DNA of 64,000 nucleotides from Aliiroseovarius sp. S1339 (lineage in GTDB: Bacteria; Pseudomonadota; Alphaproteobacteria; Rhodobacterales; Rhodobacteraceae): positions 248,001 to 312,000 of the forward strand of contig NZ_JALPQG010000002.1 of NCBI RefSeq assembly GCF_023195695.1, given 5' to 3'. Every line of letters begins with the position of its first letter. Position 1 is the first letter of the stretch. Position numbers and translations under genes: made by a program. Below the pieces are notes generated by a model. That model searched no databases, was not told the DNA's origin, and saw nothing but the letters and a program-made list of their open reading frames with translations. This document shows positions 9,858 to 17,637 of this stretch, piece by piece.

Positions 9858-11348
9858 ATGATGGTGATGGACGAACGCAACAATCCCAGCACCGCCAATT
9901 TGACCGCTGCTGATCCCAACACAGACAGTGCGCCCCCTTTGGCAATGGTTCTGGCACCACCCGATATCGCCGACCTGTTTCCGGCAACGGTTTTTGATGA
10001 CCTTGAATGCCAAGTCGCCTATGCCAATTCGATCTCCGAAGCGAAAGTCATCGCCGACGACAGCGCCGTCGACATCATTGTCCTGCCGTTGCGCGTGAAC
10101 AATCGCAACGTGCTGCCGCTGATCCGGGATCTGTTGAAGCGAAATCCTGATCAGGCAATCATCGTCGTGTCGCAAAGCGACGAAATCAACGATGCGGCCG
10201 AAGCCATGCGATTGGGCGCGCTGGACTGCATCTTTGTCCCATTCACCCAAAACCGTCTGCAAAAGACGGTCGCCAATGCGCTAAAAAAGGTGGTTCGGCG
10301 TGCGATGGATCCGGTGTCAGTTCTGAAAACCGCGAAGCCCGCCACGCGGCGCGCTGGCCTGAAACCCGCCAGCTCAATCGCGTCGGTTAGTCCCGATGAA
10401 GCTTGGGTCAGGCATGGCATGGTTTTGTCAGACCTGTCTATGAAACCGGTACTGCACGCACTGGACACCATCGCACCGTCAGACGCGCCCGTCTTTATTG
10501 AAGGTGAAACGGGCACAGGGAAAGAACTTCTGGCTCGCGCCCTTCATGCGGAAAGTGGACGGTCCGCAGGTCCGTTCGTCGTCATCAATTGCGCGCGCCT
10601 GGAAGCAGGCACTCTGACCAAGCAGCTATTTTCCGACCATCGAAATAGCGCGGGTTGTGGTGCCAGCGCTGCCAACGGCGGGACGCTGTTTCTGGACGAA
10701 ATTGCACGCACAGACCTGCGCGTTCAAAAGCAGTTGATGCGGTTTCTGGATAGCAGAGAGATTGCGGCCTTTGGCACCGTTGATGCCGCAAAAGTTGACG
10801 CACGCATCATCTGTACCAGCACCGAAAACGCCCGGGCTGAAATCAATGCGGGGCGGCTGCGCGAGGACCTGTATTATCGGCTGCATGTGGTGCCGATCTC
10901 GCTGCCCGCTTTGCGTGATCGCGGCGGGGATATACTTGCCATCGCCAACAACAAACTGGCGCAAACATCCCGCCAAGAGGGGCGGCGCTTCCGAGGTTTC
11001 ACATCCGCTGCTGCCGACATCCTGAAGGCGCACCCTTGGCCCGGCAATGTGCGTCAGTTGATCAACGTCATCTGGAATATCGTCTTGCACCATGACTCGG
11101 AACTGGTCACCGCCGATATGTTACCGGTTGACCTTCTGGCTGAGCATCCGGTTCGCCCCCAAACACTACACCCAGAGCAATTATTGGCTGGCACGGGGTT
11201 GCTGGGACGATCACTAGCTGACATCGAACGTGTTGCGATTGAAGAAACGATCCGGTCGCAGGGTGGCTCGATCCCGCGGGCTGCGCAAATCTTGGACGTT
11301 TCGCCATCAACGATCTATCGCAAGCGGGAAAGTTGGGCGCGCGGCTAG
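9858..11348 (+). CDS. NtrC-family AAA+ transcriptional regulator without GAFTGA loop
   Basis: About 496 residues in three parts. The N-terminal part (residues 25-150) resembles a receiver domain, but the phospho-acceptor strand reads VDIIVLPLRV, with proline where aspartate is expected. The AAA+ domain has Walker A GETGTGKE (216-223) and Walker B GGTLFLDE (274-281). The C-terminal Fis-type helix-turn-helix reads GSIPRAAQILDVSPSTIYRK. Between them the sigma-54 contact loop (GAFTGA) is absent and replaced by a short stretch, SDHRNSAGCGASAAN. The family needs that loop to activate sigma-54 polymerase, so this protein probably acts with sigma-70 or as a repressor. ATG codons at 9858, 9861 and 9867 are all possible starts. 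Confidence 0.8.
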   Translation: MMVMDERNNPSTANLTAADPNTDSAPPLAMVLAPPDIADLFPATVFDDLECQVAYANSISEAKVIADDSAVDIIVLPLRVNNRNVLPLIRDLLKRNPDQAIIVVSQSDEINDAAEAMRLGALDCIFVPFTQNRLQKTVANALKKVVRRAMDPVSVLKTAKPATRRAGLKPASSIASVSPDEAWVRHGMVLSDLSMKPVLHALDTIAPSDAPVFIEGETGTGKELLARALHAESGRSAGPFVVINCARLEAGTLTKQLFSDHRNSAGCGASAANGGTLFLDEIARTDLRVQKQLMRFLDSREIAAFGTVDAAKVDARIICTSTENARAEINAGRLREDLYYRLHVVPISLPALRDRGGDILAIANNKLAQTSRQEGRRFRGFTSAAADILKAHPWPGNVRQLINVIWNIVLHHDSELVTADMLPVDLLAEHPVRPQTLHPEQLLAGTGLLGRSLADIERVAIEETIRSQGGSIPRAAQILDVSPSTIYRKRESWARG

Positions 11349-11357
11349 CAGCGTTGG

Positions 11358-12119
11358 TCAGACGAACTGTTCGCGGATCAAACGTTCTTCCAGCCCGTGG
11401 CCCGGATCAAACAGGATGCGATGGGAAATCTTAGCATTCGACGTAATCTCGACCGACACAACGTTGCGAACGGACCGGCCGTCCGCATCGGCCATCACAG
11501 GGCGTTTTTCATGTTGCAACACATCAAACCGCACCAACGCATTTTTTGGCAGCAACGCGCCGCGCCAACGACGCGGACGAAACGCAGCCACGGCCGTCAG
11601 GGCCAGAACATCTGATCCGATTGGCAGGATCGGACCATGCGCGGAATAGTTATAGGCGGTCGATCCCGCGGGCGTACAAAGAAGCGCGCCGTCGCAGGCC
11701 AGTTCTGGCAATCGAATCCGCCCATCAACCGAGATTCGCAGCTTGGCGGCTTGCGGGCCGATCCGCAGCAAGCTGACTTCGTTGATTGCCAGCCCCGTAT
11801 GCACTTTTCCATGGGCGTCTATTGCGCGCATGGATAGCGGGTTGATCACCTCTTCTTCAGCAGCAATCAGACGTTCAATCAGGTCATCTGGCGAATACTC
11901 GTTCATCAAAAACCCGACTGTGCCGCAATTCATCCCGTAAACAGGCGCGGGCAGGTCTTGGGTGTCGTGCAGCGTTTCCAGCATGAACCCGTCCCCCCCA
12001 AGCGCCACGATGATGTCGGACTTGTCGGGTTCCACGGTGCCATATCGCGTCACCAATTCGTCCAGCGCCGCCTGCGCGATTTCTGCGTCGCTTGCGACAA
12101 ATGCGATCTTGCGGCTCAT
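11358..12119 (-). CDS. nadK: NAD kinase
   Basis: The 253-residue enzyme phosphorylates NAD to NADP. The GGDG motif is at residues 41-44, followed by the NCGTVGFLMNE strand, INEVSLLR and the TPAGSTAYNYSAHGP region that forms the NAD site. The start MSRKIAFVAS is chosen because it gives the usual length for this family in alphaproteobacteria; a longer frame upstream runs through the glyA promoter and start. The gene converges with the NtrC-like gene (9-bp gap) and diverges from glyA. Confidence 0.95.
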   Translation of the reverse strand: MSRKIAFVASDAEIAQAALDELVTRYGTVEPDKSDIIVALGGDGFMLETLHDTQDLPAPVYGMNCGTVGFLMNEYSPDDLIERLIAAEEEVINPLSMRAIDAHGKVHTGLAINEVSLLRIGPQAAKLRISVDGRIRLPELACDGALLCTPAGSTAYNYSAHGPILPIGSDVLALTAVAAFRPRRWRGALLPKNALVRFDVLQHEKRPVMADADGRSVRNVVSVEITSNAKISHRILFDPGHGLEERLIREQFV

Positions 12120-12124
12120 GATTG

Positions 12125-12243
12125 GTTTCCCGATTGACTGCCTTCGTTTCCGAAAGAAACACATGTTTCCGCAAAGTGCCAGAAATTGCCGCGTCTTTAT
12201 CCGGCCACGTCGCTTTCCGGTCTTTGCGTTTGATGGTGTTTCC
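12125..12243. promoter_or_regulatory. Four GTTTCC words between nadK and glyA
   Basis: GTTTCC occurs at 12125, 12146, 12165 and 12238. Two copies are parts of small palindromes: GTTTCCGAAAGAAAC (12146-12160) and TTTCCGATAGGAAA (12239-12252). They occupy the divergent promoter region of nadK and glyA and could be operators of an unknown regulator. No riboswitch fold was recognised by eye. Confidence 0.3.
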
Positions 12244-12287
12244 GATAGGAAATCCAATAACTGGCTTCCAACCCAAGGAATACGCGC

Positions 12288-13580
12288 ATGACTGCCACCC
12301 GTGACCAAGGTTTCTTCACCGAATCCCTCGCCTCTCGCGACCCCGAGCTTTATGGCTCGATCACTGACGAGCTGGGTCGCCAACGCGACGAGATTGAGCT
12401 GATCGCCTCGGAAAACATCGTGTCCGCCGCCGTGATGGAGGCGCAAGGCTCGGTCCTGACCAACAAATATGCCGAGGGCTATCCAGGTCGTCGCTATTAT
12501 GGCGGGTGCCAATATGTCGACGTTGCGGAAAATCTGGCGATTGATCGCGCCAAGGAATTGTTCGGATGTGAGTTTGCGAACGTTCAGCCAAATTCGGGCA
12601 GTCAGGCAAACCAAGGGGCCTTCATGGCAATGATCCAGCCGGGTGACACGATCCTTGGCATGAACCTTGCTTCCGGCGGACACCTGACCCACGGCGCAGC
12701 CCCCAACCAGTCGGGCAAATGGTTCAACGCCGTGCAATATGGCGTGCGCAAGCAGGACAACCTGATCGACTATGATCAGCTTGCCGACCTTGCCAAAGAA
12801 CATAAGCCCAAGCTGATCATCGCCGGTGGCTCAGCCATCCCGCGCCAGATCGACTTTGCCAAGTTCCGTGATGTGGCCGACAGCGTGGGCGCCTTCCTGC
12901 TGGTCGACATGGCGCACTTCGCTGGACTGGTGGCTGCGGGCGAACACCCATCGCCCTTCCCCTATGCTGATGTGGCGACCACCACGACGCACAAAACCCT
13001 GCGCGGTCCGCGCGGCGGGATGATCCTGACCAATCGCGAGGATCTGGCCAAGAAAATCAACTCGGCCATCTTCCCTGGCATTCAGGGCGGGCCCTTGATG
13101 CACGTGATCGCCGCCAAGGCGGTGGCATTTGGTGAAGCCCTGCGCCCTGAGTTCAAGACCTATCAGAAACAGGTCCGCGCCAATGCGGTGGCCCTGGCTG
13201 ACCAATTGATGAAGGGCGGGCTGGACATCGTGACTGGCGGCACCGACACGCACGTGATGCTGGTCGATCTGCGCCCCAAAAGCGTGACGGGCAATATCGT
13301 CGACAAGGCGCTGGGGCGTGCGCATATCACCTGCAACAAAAACGGCATTCCGTTTGACCCCGAAAAGCCCACCGTAACCTCGGGCATTCGTCTGGGCACC
13401 CCTGCCGGCACCACACGTGGTTTCGGCGAGGCAGAATTCCGCGAGATCGGCGATTTGATCGTTGAGGTGGTTGATGGGTTGGCCGCCAATGGAGAAGACG
13501 GCAACGGTGCGGTCGAAGAGGCTGTGAAAGCCAAGGTCGCCAAGCTATGCGCCCGGTTCCCACTGTATCCAAACCTTTGA
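12288..13580 (+). CDS. glyA: Serine hydroxymethyltransferase
   Basis: The 430-residue PLP enzyme interconverts serine and glycine, feeding one-carbon units to tetrahydrofolate. The N-terminal [10 protein letters not shown] motif, the YYGGCQYVD segment and the PLP-lysine motif [14 protein letters not shown] (lysine near residue 235) are intact. Length is standard. The ATG at 12288 is preceded by AAGGAA. A strong terminator follows at 13636. It diverges from nadK. Confidence 0.98.
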   Translation: MTATRDQGFFTESLASRDPELYGSITDELGRQRDEIELIASENIVSAAVMEAQGSVLTNKYAEGYPGRRYYGGCQYVDVAENLAIDRAKELFGCEFANVQPNSGSQANQGAFMAMIQPGDTILGMNLASGGHLTHGAAPNQSGKWFNAVQYGVRKQDNLIDYDQLADLAKEHKPKLIIAGGSAIPRQIDFAKFRDVADSVGAFLLVDMAHFAGLVAAGEHPSPFPYADVATTTTHKTLRGPRGGMILTNREDLAKKINSAIFPGIQGGPLMHVIAAKAVAFGEALRPEFKTYQKQVRANAVALADQLMKGGLDIVTGGTDTHVMLVDLRPKSVTGNIVDKALGRAHITCNKNGIPFDPEKPTVTSGIRLGTPAGTTRGFGEAEFREIGDLIVEVVDGLAANGEDGNGAVEEAVKAKVAKLCARFPLYPNL

Positions 13581-13635
13581 TGAACTGAGCCGCCGGAAAT
13601 TTCTGGTATCACTTTTCCCACACTGGGAACGAAAC

Positions 13636-13670
13636 AAGGCCCTAGCGTAGTGCTGGGGCCTTCACTTTTT
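13636..13670 (+). terminator. Rho-independent terminator of glyA
   Basis: An 11-bp stem with one G-T pair (AAGGCCCTAGC paired with GCTGGGGCCTT) and a GTAGT loop is followed by CACTTTTT. It lies 55 bp after the glyA stop. Confidence 0.88.
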
Positions 13671-13702
13671 CAATATTTGGGTCGCGGCTACAGGTTCTAT
13701 AA

Positions 13703-14065
13703 TCAAACCAACCCCCGCCAGATGATCACCCCAGCGACCAGTGCTGCGACGACCAGAATGTTCAGTAAAACGCTTGCCGAGACATTTACCGCAATGCCCC
13801 GCCGCCGGTCCCAGGCGTCCAAATCAAGCAGATAGCTTTCAATCGCGTCGGCGGCTTTCGCGAGCCGTTTGGTGTCGACCTGCCGTCCCAATCGGGGGTG
13901 GGATGACAACCGCAAGGCTTCGCTCAAGACCTCACCCTCGCGGCGCAGATGACGCGGCAACAGACGTCCTGCGCGGCGAAGCTTGGTCTCAAACCCCGCG
14001 CCGCGAATGTCCAACCGCTCTTCCAGCAGCTGGGCCAGCCGATCTGTTCGTGCGTGAAAATCCAC
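13703..14065 (-). CDS. Small membrane-anchored protein of unknown function
   Basis: The 120-residue protein has a basic, helical N-terminal part (residues 1-85, many Arg and Leu) and one C-terminal membrane segment (residues 97-117, VLLNILVVAALVAGVIIW). I do not recognise the family. It diverges from the alpha/beta hydrolase gene and converges with glyA. GC-rich codon use is like its neighbours. Confidence 0.7.
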   Translation of the reverse strand: MDFHARTDRLAQLLEERLDIRGAGFETKLRRAGRLLPRHLRREGEVLSEALRLSSHPRLGRQVDTKRLAKAADAIESYLLDLDAWDRRRGIAVNVSASVLLNILVVAALVAGVIIWRGLV

Positions 14066-14159
14066 CTCGCGCTTCGCCTTTCACGATTTTTCTTCGCCGC
14101 CACCTTACCGACATCATCGATGTGTCCGAAAGGGCTTAACCGCACAAAAAGGGGTTCAA

Positions 14160-14176
14160 GCGCGCGCGCGCGCGCG
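14160..14176. repeat. (GC)n dinucleotide tract
   Basis: A 17-base alternating GC run lies 12 bp before the hydrolase start, in the divergent promoter region. Such tracts can adopt Z-DNA and slip in length. Confidence 0.8.
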
Positions 14177-14188
14177 TTATCAAACCAC

Positions 14189-14947
14189 ATGCTCGAGATG
14201 CAAACATATGGCACCGACACGGTGCAGCCTCCGATCCTGATTGCCCACGGCCTTTTTGGCTCGGCCCGCAATTGGGGCGTGATCGCCAAACGACTGTCGG
14301 TGGACCGCCGGGTTGTCAGCGTGGATATGCGCAATCACGGCCTTAGCCCGTGGACAGATAGTCACAGCTACCCCGACCTTGCCGACGATCTGGCTGAGGT
14401 CGTGACCGCGATTGGCGGCACGGCGGATGTGATCGGGCATTCGATGGGGGGCAAGGCCGCGATGGTCTTTGCGATGGCGCAGGCAGATATGGTCCGCCGC
14501 CTTTTGGTCGCGGATATCGCGCCCATTGCCTATGGCCATAGCCAGCAATCAATGATCACCGCCATGCGCGGCATTGATCTGTCGCAGGTCAATACGCGGG
14601 GCGATGCAGACCGGCAATTGGCGCAAGTGATTGACGAGCCTTCCGTACGGGCGTTCCTGTTACAGTCACTTGATGTAAAGGCGCAAGAATGGCGCCTGAA
14701 CCTTGACGTGCTGGAGCGGGACATGGATCAGATCATCGGGTTCCCGGACCACCAAGGCCAGTTTGACGGACCGACGCTTTTTTTGTCCGGGGCAACGTCT
14801 GACTACGTCCAACCAGAACACCGCGCCATCATTAAAGGTCTTTTTCCGAAGGCCAAACACGCCAAAATTCCGCAGGCCGGGCATTGGTTGCACGCCGAAA
14901 AGCCACGCGAGTTCGAGGCCTCGGCGCTGGCCTTCTTAAGCACCTGA
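14189..14947 (+). CDS. Alpha/beta hydrolase (YbfF-like esterase)
   Basis: The 252-residue serine hydrolase has the nucleophile elbow GHSMGGKAA, the oxyanion region AHGLFGSARNWG and the C-terminal catalytic histidine in QAGHWLHAEKP; the acid is probably in the LSGATSDYV strand. This matches the YbfF family of small acyl-CoA or ester hydrolases. Two starts are possible, ATG 14189 (chosen, gives MLEMQTYG) and ATG 14198; neither has a strong ribosome site. The Tn7-like module begins 41 bp after its stop. Confidence 0.9.
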   Translation: MLEMQTYGTDTVQPPILIAHGLFGSARNWGVIAKRLSVDRRVVSVDMRNHGLSPWTDSHSYPDLADDLAEVVTAIGGTADVIGHSMGGKAAMVFAMAQADMVRRLLVADIAPIAYGHSQQSMITAMRGIDLSQVNTRGDADRQLAQVIDEPSVRAFLLQSLDVKAQEWRLNLDVLERDMDQIIGFPDHQGQFDGPTLFLSGATSDYVQPEHRAIIKGLFPKAKHAKIPQAGHWLHAEKPREFEASALAFLST

Positions 14948-15005
14948 CAAATACATCGCACCAATCGCCACAAAGTGCCGTCAAAAAATGTTGGTGGGGG
15001 TGTGA

Positions 15006-15124
15006 ATCGGGGCAAGGTTGTCTCGAAATTGCAAAATTTACCACGCAACTACAATGACTTATTTTCAGTTAATTCATAATGGGATCAAAGATCCCGCGAA
15101 AATCGGGGAAAGATTCCGCGAAAT
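15006..15124. repeat. Three transposase-site-like direct repeats at the Tn7-like end
   Basis: Three related sequences occur in the same orientation: 15006-15029 (ATCGGGGCAAGGTT...CGAAAT), 15079-15103 (ATGGGATCAAAGATC...GAAAAT) and 15102-15124 (ATCGGGGAAAGATT...CGAAAT). The last two abut with a 23-bp period; the first is 73 bp further out. Tn7 ends carry several TnsB sites of about this size and spacing. I infer that these are the transposase binding sites of this element. Confidence 0.55.
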
Positions 15125-15139
15125 CATACAAAAGACAAC

Positions 15140-15162
15140 AAAAAAAGCCCGCCGAAGCGGGC
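15140..15162 (-). terminator. Rho-independent terminator of the tni operon
   Basis: Read on the minus strand, a GCCCGC stem with a TTCG loop and its complement GCGGGC is followed by a run of T, 27 bp after the tniQ stop. Confidence 0.85.
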
Positions 15163-15188
15163 CCTCGATCTGAAGGCATTTGAAGGTA

Positions 15189-16661
15189 TCAGGCTGACTT
15201 TTTGAACTTCGAAAGCGAACTGACGTCTACGTAGACAGAACCAATGCCAACCTTATCAGAATGGCGGTATCCACAGATCTTACCAGCTTGGATGTCGACG
15301 AAGACATCTTCGAACAGCCCAGCACCACGCTGGCAAGCATAAGCAATAGGATGAAAATCGCCTTCAGCGTCATCCGCAAGAAGCGGCAATTCCTCCAGAC
15401 TCCGCAAAAAATCATCAAGGTGCGCTCGTGAAAAAACAACGTGCCGAACTGAACCGCGGCCCGTCCGTGGTATCAGCGGCTTAACGATATCTATCCGATA
15501 CAGCGCTTCGAATTGACCTTTGGAAGCGCCAAGATAATCAGGAACGTCCTGCAACCGAACCGCAGACTTAAATGCCTCGACCATTGGTACGGTCTTCGCT
15601 GCCTCAAAGACTGCATTGCCGCAGTCAACTTCCGTCGCATCTTCTGGCAGCTGCCCCAGCCTTTTCAGAACGCGTGACAACCGCACCCGAGGAATGTCGA
15701 CCTCAGCGGATAAGCTTTGCAGGGTATGGTATTTGCGTTCTGTTACCTCGACACCAAGAACCTTGGTACCTGGTTCGACAGCAGAGTTCTTAACAATATG
15801 GTCCCGTAGGATGTCGCGGATCGGCCCTGGGTCAACCGTGTTGCTCCGGCGATGCAACCAATCATAGAGCTTACCATAATGCGCGAGCGGTCCGGCCTGT
15901 ACTGCCGATGCCGGTGAAGTCATCCGGATCGTATCCAATGCGTCAGCGACCGCCTCAAGTCCTTCCCTGTAGATGGAGAAACCAATATCAGTAGCTTCTT
16001 CAGTCTGCGCAGCGGATAGCTTCTTTGTAGCGACACGATGCCCATGCTCCAATGTTGCGCCTAGCATTTCAGATGCAGCAAGAACCTGCTCAAGGGTTTG
16101 ACTGTCGATCCAGTGATTGCCAGGAAGCGAGCCACCATCGAGACGCGTTCTTAACCAAAATAGGTAGTCCGGTGTCCCTGACTTTGCGGCCTGGGGTTCT
16201 TCAGGCATTTCACTACCCATGGCAAGGCGCAGGCTCGTTTCGTTCTTGTAAGCGGCATCAACTAACCAAGACGAATGGCGGTCACATCTGGCCACATGAC
16301 GAAAGCCCCAAATAAGGCGGAACCTATGATCTGCCATTTGACCGTCTTCTGCCAAACAGGAGGGACAATAGCGGGCAGCACGTGGGCTCAAGAACGTTTT
16401 GGAGATATATTCGCCCCGAAACGACGCTCCGCGCGGAAACACCCGGATGGCCCCTTTCTGAACGTCATGCACGCGTAGGCCCGACGCTTCGGCAAAGGCT
16501 CCGACGGCTTCCTCGCGGCCGGAAATGAAATGTTCGATGTTGATGCCGAGGTCTCTCAACAGACGCTCCATGCCGCAGCCGGTGTGCATTACCGACAAAC
16601 GGTCTGCAAAAGAAAGCAAGGTTTCTTCTGAATTATAGGGAAGACTTGGCCAAAGAGTCAT
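15189..16661 (-). CDS. tniQ: TniQ/TnsD-family target-selection protein
   Basis: The 490-residue protein has the TniQ zinc-binding signature: RYCPSCLAEDG (Cys 99 and 102) and FRHVARCDRHSSWL (Cys 126, His 129). The long C-terminal part probably contains DNA-binding helix-turn-helix units, as in TnsD. In Tn7-like elements this protein recognises the target and recruits the AAA+ ATPase. I chose the ATG at 16661 (MTLWPSLPYN) because it overlaps the tniB stop as ATGA; a start 12 bases upstream is also possible. It is the last gene of the operon, followed by a terminator and the element end. Confidence 0.9.
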   Translation of the reverse strand: MTLWPSLPYNSEETLLSFADRLSVMHTGCGMERLLRDLGINIEHFISGREEAVGAFAEASGLRVHDVQKGAIRVFPRGASFRGEYISKTFLSPRAARYCPSCLAEDGQMADHRFRLIWGFRHVARCDRHSSWLVDAAYKNETSLRLAMGSEMPEEPQAAKSGTPDYLFWLRTRLDGGSLPGNHWIDSQTLEQVLAASEMLGATLEHGHRVATKKLSAAQTEEATDIGFSIYREGLEAVADALDTIRMTSPASAVQAGPLAHYGKLYDWLHRRSNTVDPGPIRDILRDHIVKNSAVEPGTKVLGVEVTERKYHTLQSLSAEVDIPRVRLSRVLKRLGQLPEDATEVDCGNAVFEAAKTVPMVEAFKSAVRLQDVPDYLGASKGQFEALYRIDIVKPLIPRTGRGSVRHVVFSRAHLDDFLRSLEELPLLADDAEGDFHPIAYACQRGAGLFEDVFVDIQAGKICGYRHSDKVGIGSVYVDVSSLSKFKKSA

Positions 16662-17635
16662 GACTGTCCCCACCCAACGGCGGTCAACTCTGCCTTAACA
16701 ACATCCCACTCAGCGCGGTCAAAAGGTGTCATTTCGAGGCCTGAATTAGATTTGCGGTAGACCCGCTCGGCAGCTTCGAGGGTGACCGTCTCCTGCTTCC
16801 TCACGAGCACAGAGCGCAAAATGTCTTTTCCTAGAGCTACACTTTTGCCGATCTGCCCATGTTCTGCGAAAAGAATACGCTGAGGCAACGCGTCGTTCTC
16901 TGAGACCTGGACCCCTAATATCTGCGCGCACCTCATAAAATTCTTGCCAAATGTATTCGCTCCGCGAGAACCTGGGCGTAGCCCACTTAGAGACAACTCG
17001 TTGAAGCGCCGCATTGTTTCACCAGACGCCTCTGCAAGGATCGCTGACTTCAAACTTGGCACTCCGGAAATAATGAGGGCAACACGATCTTGCGATTGCA
17101 TGATGTGTTTCAGCGCTTGAATAGCACCGGGAATGTCCCGCCCTGCCCCAGGTCGAAAAATGTGATGGCACTCGTCGATGATTAAGGCTTTGATCCCAAC
17201 GAGGCCAAAACGATGCCTCGCTATCTCCCAGGCGTCAGCGGCACGCAGCTTTGCATTGATCTTGTCATAGCCCGTTTTCGCCAAAATGATCTCCGCGAGT
17301 TTTTTGATCGTCGCTTCTGGCGGGACCGTGATGTAGAGGGTGTTGCCGCCCTGATTGATTTTGAATTCCGTCAAGACGGGATCAACGCGTAGCGCGCGCA
17401 TCATCAGCGCCGTCTTTCCGCCTCCAGATTGGCCAAGGACCATCAGGCCCTTGGTCTCACCGGTCAGCGGATCAAAACGCGGCTCAGCCGTCCGCTCGCC
17501 GTCGTCATCCATCTGAAAAATATCTATCAGATAATCTTCAAGATCGCGTTCCGCTCCGAATTTCCAATACCTTTCATCAAGCCAAGCCAGCTTTTCGTTT
17601 AAAGAAACGGGGGTAAAGTTGGTCATCTCGTTCAT
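16658..17635 (-). CDS. tniB: TniB/TnsC-family AAA+ ATPase
   Basis: The 325-residue ATPase has Walker A GQSGGGKT (68-75) and Walker B ALIIDECHH (Asp 154, Glu 155), followed by a sensor strand ALIISGVPSL. In Tn7 and Tn5053 relatives it forms a filament on target DNA, bridging TniQ and the transposase. It starts 2 bp after the tniA stop and overlaps tniQ by 4 bp. Confidence 0.95.
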   Translation of the reverse strand: MNEMTNFTPVSLNEKLAWLDERYWKFGAERDLEDYLIDIFQMDDDGERTAEPRFDPLTGETKGLMVLGQSGGGKTALMMRALRVDPVLTEFKINQGGNTLYITVPPEATIKKLAEIILAKTGYDKINAKLRAADAWEIARHRFGLVGIKALIIDECHHIFRPGAGRDIPGAIQALKHIMQSQDRVALIISGVPSLKSAILAEASGETMRRFNELSLSGLRPGSRGANTFGKNFMRCAQILGVQVSENDALPQRILFAEHGQIGKSVALGKDILRSVLVRKQETVTLEAAERVYRKSNSGLEMTPFDRAEWDVVKAELTAVGWGQS

Positions 17636-17637
17636 TC

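Noticed and set aside
12120-12287. Glycine, SAM or THF riboswitch before glyA
   Set aside because: No conserved riboswitch core could be recognised by eye in this 168-bp interval.
14160-14176. (GC)n tract as a regulatory switch of the hydrolase gene
   Set aside because: It is too short and there is no evidence of length variation; kept only as a repeat.
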